Below, piece after piece: positions 42,985 to 51,311 of a stretch of 64,000 nt of DNA. The stretch comes from an uncultured Bacteroidales bacterium. Its GTDB lineage: Bacteria; Bacteroidota; Bacteroidia; Bacteroidales; F082. Position 1 is the stretch's first letter, and every line of letters starts with the position of its first letter. The notes under the pieces were generated by a model. The model was not told the origin of the DNA and did no database searches. It saw only the letters and a program-made list of their open reading frames with translations. The DNA is taken from NCBI GenBank assembly GCA_900318085.1, contig ONJF01000004.1:62001-126000 (forward strand), given 5' to 3'. The position numbers and the translations under genes were made by a program.

Positions 42985-43015
42985 CAAAAATAGACAAATT
43001 TCTTGAAATAACAAG
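42985..43015 (-). promoter_or_regulatory. Promoter of cassette A
   Basis: On the minus strand the -7 box TATTTTTG (42985-42992) is preceded by TTG within CTTG (43012-43015) at a 19-nt spacing, a near-ideal Bacteroidota promoter. Leader B has the same pair. Confidence 0.7.
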
Positions 43016-43138
43016 CAAATCCATGAAAAAAAACACCTCTGACTGCTTTTTGTCGCTTTTATGCGTCTTATTGCCCATGTTTTACATCATAACCTGCCAA
43101 CCATTTTTGTATATTATGCCTAAAAGCCAACAAAAGAA

Positions 43139-43167
43139 GACCGCCACAAGAAAACCCTGTGGCGGTC
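43139..43167 (-). terminator. Terminator between cluster operons
   Basis: GACCGCCACA and TGTGGCGGTC form a ten-bp stem, followed on the minus strand by TTCTTTTG. It ends the transcript of the MucBP-type lipoprotein gene before cassette A. Confidence 0.8.
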
Positions 43168-43209
43168 ACGTGAAAACCTATCGTATTTGCGCTGTATAAC
43201 CCGTAACGG

Positions 43210-44619
43210 TTATTTTTCAACATCATAATCGTATAAGAATCTGACGAAACTACCTTCTTCTGACAACACGATACTTATGGATGGGCCTACTATTTCATAT
43301 CCGGGAAAATCTGTATCTATTGACCGATAATTATAACCATAAATATCTACGGCTCTTATTGTTATAGTTTCTCCAACATAGCCATATATCTCCGTTGGAG
43401 GGCCTAATTCTTCCCAAGTATTAATATCTAAGTAAGAAACATCAACCCGCACTTCCATTGGTTCTTTTTCATAATAGAAGATGAACTCATTCAAGTACGG
43501 ATTCTCGGAAAGAACGAGGGTCATCTCACTGGGTGCCAAATACATGTAGCCAGGAACAACTACTGCACATTCCGTTATTTCAGAGCCAGCCTCGCAACCG
43601 GTAGCCACTTTTCCCGGAAAGAGCGGCTCTCCTGTATCAATATCCAAATATGAAACCGTATAGTACGTATAGTGGGCCATGGGGACCACCTCCATTGCAG
43701 TCTGCACCTTGCTCAATCGGCTGCGGACGATGAAGTCGGGCATTTGCCCGCTGTTCCATGCGACAGACATCTCGTAGATTGTCTCGTCTGTCAAGTTGAA
43801 ATAAGATGGCCAAGACACATCGCCGACGACTTTCACCGTGAAGCCGTTCTCGAGCGTTCCGGCGGGCACCATGATGGTGAAGTCGATTACCGCGTCCCTG
43901 GAAAGCTCCACGCCATCAGGACCGCAGTCGAGGGTGATGATGTGCTTGTTGGGCGCGTTGTTGGCCACCGTGCTGTTGAGCGTGGCCTCGCCGTCGAGGC
44001 CGCTGATGGTGGTGGTGCAGCTGCCCCAAAGCACGTCGTTGGGGTTGTTGGAAGTGATCACCACACTTTTCACCTTATAGATGTGCCTATCGTCGTATTG
44101 CGAGCAGGTCAGCGGGAACACCACGCCGCCCAGCACGTTCTTGAACTCAAGGTCTTCATCAGTCGAGCATGCCATCATAGGCATGGCCTTGGTGCCGAAC
44201 GAGTTGGCCCTGTAGGTCTGGACAGCGGGCAGGTCGAAGGTGGCGGTTGTGGCCGAGGTGATGGTGTTGGCCGTTCCGGCGGTGCTGGTGGCGGGATAGA
44301 TGGCTGTGTAGTTGGGGCTGAAGAAGCCAGCGCTCACCTCGCTCGAACGGAACGTGCCGTAGGAGGTGTTGGCGCCTTCGTCAAGGTCGAAGCCGAGGGC
44401 CTGGCCTTTGGTGTTGCGCACGACGATTTGGTCGTTTTCGTCCCATTTGACGGCTGAGCCGTCGAGGTAGGTCCTGCTGCCGTCGCCGCTGCCTTGCTCG
44501 GCTATGGCGTGGAAGCCGCGGCCGCTGGTTGTGCCGTTATCCTTGCCGCATGAGGAAAGGAAGCCGATTGCCACGAGGCATACTCCCACGAGGCGGAGGG
44601 TTTGTTTTCTGTTTCTCAT
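43210..44619 (-). CDS. Fimbrillin-like lipoprotein with MucBP-like repeats
   Basis: A 469-residue lipoprotein: lipobox in VAIGFLSSC, then a fimbrillin/Mfa-like domain (YLDGSAVKWDENDQIVV, LEFKNVLGGVVFPLT) to about residue 310. In place of the FISUMP end it has two tandem repeats beginning TVSYLDIDTGEPL and DVSYLDINTWEEL, each ending in a strand like FIFYYEK or FVRFLYDYD. These resemble MucBP domains, known from mucus-binding proteins of Gram-positive bacteria. It follows copy 2 by about 75 bp in the same transcript. Confidence 0.75.
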   Translation of the reverse strand: MRNRKQTLRLVGVCLVAIGFLSSCGKDNGTTSGRGFHAIAEQGSGDGSRTYLDGSAVKWDENDQIVVRNTKGQALGFDLDEGANTSYGTFRSSEVSAGFFSPNYTAIYPATSTAGTANTITSATTATFDLPAVQTYRANSFGTKAMPMMACSTDEDLEFKNVLGGVVFPLTCSQYDDRHIYKVKSVVITSNNPNDVLWGSCTTTISGLDGEATLNSTVANNAPNKHIITLDCGPDGVELSRDAVIDFTIMVPAGTLENGFTVKVVGDVSWPSYFNLTDETIYEMSVAWNSGQMPDFIVRSRLSKVQTAMEVVPMAHYTYYTVSYLDIDTGEPLFPGKVATGCEAGSEITECAVVVPGYMYLAPSEMTLVLSENPYLNEFIFYYEKEPMEVRVDVSYLDINTWEELGPPTEIYGYVGETITIRAVDIYGYNYRSIDTDFPGYEIVGPSISIVLSEEGSFVRFLYDYDVEK

Positions 44620-44694
44620 TTTTCTTGTAGTTTTGTTGTGTTTTGTCTTTTTTATTGCTGTACGCTTTATTGTTGCACGCTAACTAAAAGTACA

Positions 44695-46778
44695 TTACTC
44701 GGCTGGACAAACAAGTCGCACCGCAGTCCCATAATGTCGTGAATGTGATGTGTTAGGCCTAAGAATTGCTCTGTAGAAATACAAATAGTGGGCAAGATAA
44801 CTATTATAATAATAGGTGGATGACCAGTAGCGTGCGTCAGAGTTCGTATTGCTGACATTAGTACTACCATCACGCCAGCCAGAACACGACAGGAAGATAG
44901 CACCTGCTTGCTCTAGCAGAGACCACTGGGCCTCCGTGAGTTTGCTATTTTCCCAATAATCCGTAGTGTTATAGGGTGTGACAAAATCCAGATGGTCCGA
45001 AGGCCAAGAGAAATCATCAGGATAAATAATAAGTCCATTAACACCAGTCCCACATGCAAGAACGCCATTCACTGTACTAACTTGGTTGTTGCTTGTGCCT
45101 CTAACAACCAATGCCGCCCTTGAATACCTATAAGTGCAGGTCCTATTGTTTAAAAGGTAGGCCCATTCGGATGAATTACCGCCTCTCGGAGTGCGCCATT
45201 GGATGCGGCCAGAAACGTTGCCGTCTTGGTTGCCGCCATTCAAAATGGCATTATAGCCCCAGTCAGCCTTACCTGAATTGCTGTACAGCTGGGTATAACT
45301 TGAGCCATAAGGATTATAATGATTAGCATCCCGGCTTGTCGACCAAGGCTGCCAACATGTGGCAATGGGCGCATAGTCGTTGATACCGCTAGTGCCCCAA
45401 CCGAACAGGTCAATCCAACCAGCGTAATCTTCGGCAATAAAATAGTTGTTGCATCTCGTTCCTCCTTCATACACAAAGCCGTAATCATAATTGCCAACAA
45501 AATCAAACTGGCAGTCGGCAAAACGCCATGTGTTCGTCGAAGCTTGGTATTGCAGGTTACCCATCGAAAAGCGCACTTGTGTACCATCACCACGAACCGT
45601 GAAAACACTTCTGCTCCTGCCATTATTGGAATTGCTATAATAGTCGAAACGGGTGGCAAAGGGAATTGGAGTTCCATAAAACACCGTTCCAGCCTCGTTG
45701 GCAGCCCATGCGCGGACGAAATAGACTTCGTCTTCCTCTAGGCCGACAAGGTCAGCATCAAAACGTTTGGTTGACAGTATGTTGTTTGAGACGCAATTGG
45801 TCACATTGGCGCCGCCAATGACGAGGTCGTCGGCAGGTGTGGCAAGATTGCTGGCCTTGGCATAAAGAATGCCGTATGAAACAGGAGTATTGTCAACCAA
45901 ACCAAGGCCCAAGGCCGAGTTTTTGGTGATGAAAGTCGGACTTATCGTGGTCACCACCAGTGGCGTCACCACGATCTGAAGACTTTGATTAACTTTCATG
46001 ACCACGCTGCGCGGGATGAAACCGCTGCCTGGGGAAGAGCTTGTCGACTTCTCATAGATCTTGTTGTTACCATTGTAGGCCTCCACCTTGAATCCACTTT
46101 CCAACGTCCCCGGGGGCACCATGAAATAGAAGTCGGTCGGGACGGTGGCATCCAGGGCGACGCCTCCGCTGCACTCGAGCGTCAAGGTGTTGTCGCCTCC
46201 GCTCACATGCGCGGGCACTGGATTGGAAGAGGTGCAGTCGGCAGTGAACACGCCCCATAGCTTCCGTTGCGAAAATCGAGTGTCTGCGTACTCGAGCTCG
46301 CCACCATGGGCATGGCGCCTTCGTCGAAGGTGTTGGCCTTGAACGACTGTGTGGAGAGCATGCTGAACGTGGCAGTGCTGCCGCTGATGGGGGTTGCAGT
46401 ACCTTCGGCATTGGCCGCGGGATAGGCTGCCATGTAGTCGGGTTCGAAGAAGCCCTCGTTCGGGTCACCTGTATAGAAGGTGCCGTACATGGTGTTCTCG
46501 CCCTCCGTGAGTTGGAAGGTCAGCGTGCTTCCGTTGCCGCCTTGGTTGGCCACCTTGATATGGTCGCATGCCGACCAGTAAACGCCTGTCCCGTTTTCAT
46601 TGCCCCATTCGGGGTTGATGTGGGTCCTCTCCCCTTTCGATCCGCCGCCTTTCGTCTGCTCGATTTTGGCGCGGAAGCCGTTCTCGGGCACATCGTCGCC
46701 CGTGTTGCCGTTCTTCTTGCACGAGGCAACCAAGGCCAGGCACAAAATCCATAGGGCTATTCTACTTGTTTTCATCAT
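44695..46778 (-). pseudogene. FISUMP/fimbrillin-like lipoprotein, copy 2, frame-broken
   Basis: The first part starts MMKTSRIALWILCLALVASC and follows the fimbrillin-like domain to LDFRN near 46268. A deletion there, of about 80 nt relative to the intact copy, joins it out of frame to KLWGVFTADC, which continues in another frame to 44695 through the beta-sandwich and FISUMP domains (WSLLEQAGAIFL, GTAVRLVCPAE). The two frames overlap at 46203-46251. Without the frame break it would be a full lipoprotein. It may be a silent copy, a pseudogene or an assembly collapse. Confidence 0.75.
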
Positions 46779-46845
46779 TCTTTGTAGTTGTGTTTGTTTT
46801 CTTTTTGCCTTTACTATTCTATTGTCTGCAAATCCAAGACCCGTG

Positions 46846-47139
46846 TCAAATGATGTTCGTACTCTTTTTTCCATTGTCTCTCGGGGTTTCTTCTTGGCTT
46901 TCAATGTTTTCAGAACTTTCAAAAACCACCTTCGTTTCCGTACTATCTGCTACCATCGTTGCAGTCTCTTCCCATTCAGGCACACCATAATCATCCTCAA
47001 GATTGTCTCGTCCAACATAGGCGACCAATCCAATAATGACAGCCAACAGACACGAGACAACGGGACTATTGTTTGTGACTATGACAATGACCACCTCAAC
47101 CCAACGCAGAAACTTTAGCATGTCCATGAAAGCTGTCAT
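46846..47139 (-). CDS. Small membrane protein, degenerate third copy
   Basis: A 97-residue paralogue of the small membrane proteins at 42180 and 49494: LLAVIIGLVAYVGRDNLEDD and PEWEETATMVADSTE are almost identical to the 49494 copy. The N-terminus is replaced by unrelated sequence with a second hydrophobic stretch (VEVVIVIV). Near the end, one T fewer in a T run shifts the frame, so it ends NGKKSTNII instead of VLDLQTIE. The upstream leader and 50-codon gene are missing. It is probably decaying. Confidence 0.6.
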   Translation of the reverse strand: MTAFMDMLKFLRWVEVVIVIVTNNSPVVSCLLAVIIGLVAYVGRDNLEDDYGVPEWEETATMVADSTETKVVFESSENIESQEETPRDNGKKSTNII

Positions 47140-47266
47140 GGTCAATGGCCAGGTCAAATAGTCTCAAAGTCCCGTGTCACGCGTCAAAAACCATAAAGTC
47201 AAAAAACCATAAAAACTTAAATATGAGATGTTATTGGCATACTCTACCTTTCCAATCTTACCGGCA

Positions 47267-49460
47267 TCAATTCGCATCGCGCACAAGGCGGACGGGGAAG
47301 CCAGTACAACGCATATACCCCCCGATCCAAGGTTCAATCTTCCGTTGGCCAAAACGCATGAGTCGTACACTGGCTGAATTGTGGACTGCTGTTGATGAAT
47401 AAAAGGTTCTATCATACTTAGAAGAGTTTGTATCCTCCCCAAAGATCACCTCTTTTACTTCACGCCTACCAGTAGCCGGCAGGAAAACGCAACCCGCCCG
47501 CTCCAAAACAGACCACTCCGCTTCAGATAATGGTCTATATGAAAGGTTACTAGTAATGTTGTTTATATAGCTTAACGTACGTATTCCTTCTTCAGGGAGA
47601 GTAAACGAGTCGGGGAATATGACCAAGCCATTGACTGTATTGCCGCAAAACCAATGATCGTATCCGTCATAATTGATTTTTGTAACCGATTGGTTCACAT
47701 TGCCATTCACATACAATTTAGCTCTCCAGACACGATAGTTTGGGCGATTCGGGGTTACGGGTTGAATCAGGTAAGCCCATTCCGTAATCTCGGAAGTACC
47801 ATAATTGTTAGGTTGAGAGTACTGATTCAGCAAAGCACGCCATTGTCCAGGGGCATTGCCGCCGTTGCTGATGGCGTTGTAGACCCCCCAGTCGTAATTT
47901 GCATACTCGCCAATTAAGTCGTAATTAGTATAATTTTGAAAGCCATGTTTTACTGAAGAAGGACCGTAGCCGTATTCATTAACATCATTTTCAATTCTAT
48001 CGTTTTCCCAAGAGTAGGGATAATAGCGTCTGACATGAGGATCATTAAGGTCGCGATAACCACTTGTTGCCCATCCGAAAAGGTCGATCCATCCGCCATA
48101 GCTTGACGAAATCAAGGCATTGTCGCACTTCACACCGTTTTCATAGACGGTTCCCTTTTCTGCATCGCCCACAAAGTCCCATTGGTGTTCGGCGAAGCGC
48201 CACGTGCCTGGCGCGGTGGTGCCGTCGGCCCTGTTGTGGCTGCCCATGGCGGCATTGAATTGCAGGTTGCCTGCCGAGAACCATACCTTTCTGGTGGGCG
48301 ACACGGAATATTCATAAGGGTTGCCACTCGGGTCAACCAATACGCCGGGATACGGACCTTCGAAATAGTCCATAAGCGTGGTGAAGAGGACGGGAGCGCC
48401 GTAATAGGGTATGCCCGCCGAGTTGGTGGCGAAGGCGCAAACATAATACTTGGTGTCTTCGTCGAGGCCTTCATACAGATTGCCATAGCATACGGTGCCT
48501 TGCACCACGTCGGTGGTCACGAGCACGTTGGTGTTGGCGCTATTTAAGACGAGATCGGCGGCCGGGTTGCTCGGGTCAGTGATTTTGTCGTATCTAATAA
48601 AGAGCAGGCCTCGGGTGGTCGGTGTACCGGACGTCACTTGACCCAGTCCAAAGGCACTGTTCTTGGTGATGGACGTCGGGTTGACAGTGCGAACCTCCAG
48701 CGGCTCGACGACAATTTGCAGGCTGGTGTTCACTTTCATGACCACGCTGCGCGGGATGAAACCTGTAACAGGCGTTGCCGTCCAATTCGCAGTCTCATTG
48801 TAAATCATTGCAGTGCCATTGTAGGCCGTCACGGTGAATCCGCTCTCCAACGTCCCCGGGGGCACCATGAAATAGAAATCAGTTGGAGTGGTGGCGTTGA
48901 GTGCGACACCCCCGCTGCACTCGAGCGTCAAGGTGTTGTCGCCTCCGCTCACATGCGCGGGCACTGGATTGGAAGAGGTGCAGTCGGCAGTGAACACGCC
49001 CCATAGCTTCGTCGAAGGTGTTGGCCTTGTACGACTGCGTAGAGAGCATGCTGAACGTGGCAGTGCTGCCGCTGATGGTGGTTGCAGTGCCTTCTGCGTT
49101 GGCCGCGGGATAGGCTGCCATGTAGTCGGGCTCGAAAAAGCCGTCGTTCTGCTCGCCCGTGTAGAAGGTCCCATACATGGTGTTCTCGCCCTCCGTGAGT
49201 TGGAAGGTCAGCGTGTTGCCGCTTTGGTTAGACACCTTGATATGGTCGCCTGCCGACCAGTAAATACCAGTCTCTTCTTCATTGCCCCAGTCGGGGTTGA
49301 TGTGGGTCCTCTCCCCTTTCGAACCGCCACCTTTCGTCTGCTCGATGGTGGCGCGGAATCCGTTTTCAGGTACGTCGTTGCCCGTGTTGCCGTTCTTCTT
49401 GCACGAGGCAACCAAGGCCAGACACAAGATCCATAGTGCTATTCTACTTGTTTTCATCAT
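47267..49460 (-). pseudogene. FISUMP/fimbrillin-like lipoprotein, copy 3, frame-broken
   Basis: It starts MMKTSRIALWILCLALVASC and follows the fimbrillin-like domain to KANTFDE near 49012. About 137 nt present in the intact copy are missing, and the text resumes out of frame at KLWGVFTADC, running to 47267 through the beta-sandwich (YYVCAFATNSAGIPYYG) and FISUMP domain (WFSAGNLQFNA, WSVLERAGCVFLPATG, GFPVRLVRDAN). The right end of the gap is the same as in copy 2. Its upstream cassette (leader B, peptide, small membrane protein) is complete. Confidence 0.75.
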
Positions 49461-49493
49461 TTTTGTTTTTTGTTTGTTTTATTCTTGCCTTTA

Positions 49494-49775
49494 CTATTCT
49501 ATTGTCTGCAAATCCAAGACCCGTGTCAAATGTTGTTCGTACTCTTTTTTCCATTTGTCTCTCGGGGTTTCTTCTTGGCTTTCAATGTTTTCAGGACTTT
49601 CAAAAATCACCTTCGCTTCCGTACTATCTGCTACAATCGTTGCAGTCTCTTCCCATTCAGGCACATCATAATCATCCTCAAGATTGTCTCGTCCAACATA
49701 GGCAACCAATCCAATAATGACAGCCAAAATGAAGAGCGAGGTTACTACTGGTCCTCCAACACCTTCTCTTCTCAT
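49494..49775 (-). CDS. Small single-span membrane protein (cassette B)
   Basis: A 93-residue protein: basic N-terminus MRREGVGGP, membrane segment VVTSLFILAVIIGLVAYVG, and an acidic tail (YDVPEWEETATIVADSTE) ending LTRVLDLQTIE. It lies 17 bp after the 50-codon gene and 33 bp before lipoprotein copy 3. It is the closest relative of the degenerate copy at 46846 and a paralogue of the cassette A protein, mostly in the membrane segment and the C-terminal DLNTIE/DLQTIE. Confidence 0.75.
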   Translation of the reverse strand: MRREGVGGPVVTSLFILAVIIGLVAYVGRDNLEDDYDVPEWEETATIVADSTEAKVIFESPENIESQEETPRDKWKKEYEQHLTRVLDLQTIE

Positions 49776-49792
49776 GGAACACCACAAAATGA

Positions 49793-49945
49793 TTACGGGA
49801 AAATAAAATAATCAAGCCCAACAGACTCTGTACTATTGCCTTGAATTCCTGAAGAACAAAAAACTACTGGCGCGCTGATTTCAATAATTTGGGCCCTGGG
49901 AGCCTCATAGGTTTGCCCCTTGGGGCGGTCTGCTACATTTTTCAT
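49793..49945 (-). CDS. Conserved 50-residue peptide (cassette B)
   Basis: It has the same length and layout as the cassette A peptide: MKNVADRPKGQTYEAPRAQI, then IIEISAPVVFCSSG and the end SVGLDYFIFP. Differences are few (C7R, R11Q, K17R). In this copy an in-frame reading continues upstream into the leader, but that extension is not conserved in A, so the ATG at 49945 is chosen. Confidence 0.65.
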   Translation of the reverse strand: MKNVADRPKGQTYEAPRAQIIEISAPVVFCSSGIQGNSTESVGLDYFIFP

Positions 49946-50284
49946 CCTACGATGTCTTCTTTTTAGTTGTCGTCCTGCCTCCGTTCCCAAAAGGCAAACA
50001 TTACCAAAACATTGAGATACAGGAACGAGCCTAACATAGCCGCATCTCTTCCTTTTGTCGAAAACAAACAAAGAAGCGTGAGAGCAAGCTCACATCTAAC
50101 TTGAAGGCTGTAGCAGAGGCCCGTAATAAAGGATGTATAACTAACTACTCACGCTATTGGGTGGGCGTCGTTATACAATCTCCTTTATTACCTGGCTGAA
50201 AACTGCTACATTCTCAAGTTAATCGAAGCAACCCTTGCTTCCTAGATTGTAATCTAGCGTCCTCTCGATGGCGAAATGACGGGG
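49946..50284 (-). ncRNA. Structured leader B
   Basis: Homologue of leader A. The hairpin reads GAAGCAA/TTGCTTC here, swapping one pair against A while keeping the stem. The four blocks of the long stem are kept (AACTTGA/TCAAGTT, TGTAGCAG/CTGCTACA, GTAATAAAGG/CCTTTATTAC, TGTATAAC/GTTATACA). Further down, GCCT/AGGC replaces GCCC/GGGC. An additional hairpin CTAGAT/ATCTAG is seen near the 5' end. Loops differ in length. Selection seems to act on the RNA shape. Confidence 0.6.
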
Positions 50285-50314
50285 CAAAAATAGACAAAAA
50301 ATTGTTTTAGCAAG
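50285..50314 (-). promoter_or_regulatory. Promoter of cassette B
   Basis: Minus-strand TATTTTTG (50285-50292) with CTTG (50311-50314) 18 nt upstream, the same arrangement as in cassette A. It should drive the peptide, small membrane protein and lipoprotein copies 3 and 2. Confidence 0.7.
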
Positions 50315-50341
50315 CAAAAACAAGAAAAAAAACGTTTTTCA

Positions 50342-50395
50342 TTGAAAAAAGCCATGATTGAGGAATCGGGTGATCGTTTCAGAAGACCTGAATGA
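50342..50395 (+). pseudogene. 3' tail of a second C69 dipeptidase gene
   Basis: The plus strand encodes KKAMIEESGDRFRRPE then TGA, matching the end of the intact C69 enzyme at 37551-39275 (KKAVIEQTGDRFRRPN). No other part of the gene remains. It implies that a second C69 gene once stood here and was cut when the surface-protein cluster arrived or expanded. Confidence 0.7.
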
Positions 50396-50407
50396 TTGTT
50401 TGAATTT

Positions 50408-50488
50408 ATGTTTGTAGGGCTGCCAAACCATGGCAGCCGCTTGGGGAATTACCCTGCGGCTGCCACGATGTGACAGCCCTACAAACAT
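50408..50488. repeat. REP-like inverted repeat
   Basis: ATGTTTGTAGGGCTG (50408-50422) and its exact complement (50474-50488) form a 15-bp stem enclosing CTGCCA/TGGCAG and GCGGCTGCCA. It lies just before the 3' end of the next minus-strand gene. The rest of the 50396-50514 gap holds nothing else that I can support. Confidence 0.65.
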
Positions 50489-50514
50489 TTTGATTTTCTA
50501 CTATTTTTATAGGA

Positions 50515-51258
50515 TTAATACAGTGTCTGGGCCCCCAGCTTTTCCAAGGGCTCATCGGGCAAATCCGACCAAGTCTCGGTGGGTTTCACATTGTCGTCCA
50601 TCATGCTGAATGTCGTCGTCAGCTGCTTTTTGGTGAGATAATTGTTGCTCACGTTTTCCGCTTCGCCCGACATGCGTGAATACGATTGCACTTCAGAGCC
50701 GATCAGATAAAAGTCACCGTCCTGATACCTGTAGAGATAACTGTTCTGATCAACAGCCGAACTGCCCGCTGAATAAAACCACTCGATATCGAACTTCAAA
50801 TCGCCCTCATCAGTGGTTTCAGAACCCACCGTAACAAAGCCAAATTCGTCTTCCGCCCCAGGTATCGTGTTCGGATATTCCTTGAAAAGCGAATACGTTT
50901 CGTCTCCTTTGCCGAAATATATGGCCAAAACAGGCTCGTTGAAGTTGTATTCATAGCCATCGTCACGAACCATCATGTTCTCCGGATTACGGGGTGTTGC
51001 ACAAATAACCAAATCCTGGATACCGTCTTTGTTCAGATCACCTTGTTGGAGGCAAACCGTGTCGCAATTGTTCGGAAACAAGTCTTTGGCAGTGCCTTCT
51101 GGTTTGAATAATGCCGCATCACCGATGTCCGTTGGTGTATCAACGGTTTGTTCATTTTGTTTTGGGGTCGATTCCCCATTGTTTTTGTTGTTTCCGTTTC
51201 CATCGCACGAACACAGTGCAAATGAAATGACAGCAAGTAGGATAAATACTTTTTTCAT
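50515..51258 (-). CDS. Lipoprotein with calcium-binding-like repeat
   Basis: A 247-residue lipoprotein: MKKVFILLAVISFALCSC is a clear lipobox, followed by a Asn-rich linker. GDLNKDGIQDLVI near residue 72 is an EF-hand/FG-GAP-like calcium-binding loop. It is related in layout to the next upstream gene product (GDLNNDGIKDLAI). Function unknown; a cell-envelope binding or sensing role is possible. The two genes are 53 bp apart and likely co-transcribed. Confidence 0.7.
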   Translation of the reverse strand: MKKVFILLAVISFALCSCDGNGNNKNNGESTPKQNEQTVDTPTDIGDAALFKPEGTAKDLFPNNCDTVCLQQGDLNKDGIQDLVICATPRNPENMMVRDDGYEYNFNEPVLAIYFGKGDETYSLFKEYPNTIPGAEDEFGFVTVGSETTDEGDLKFDIEWFYSAGSSAVDQNSYLYRYQDGDFYLIGSEVQSYSRMSGEAENVSNNYLTKKQLTTTFSMMDDNVKPTETWSDLPDEPLEKLGAQTLY

Positions 51259-51311
51259 AACTAACTATTTAGGTTTAGGATTATACTTCAAATTCTTTTT
51301 ATTCCGGATTG

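Noticed and set aside
39810-49460. Diversity-generating retroelement targeting the lectin-like ends
   Set aside because: No reverse transcriptase and no template/variable repeat pair can be found in the window.
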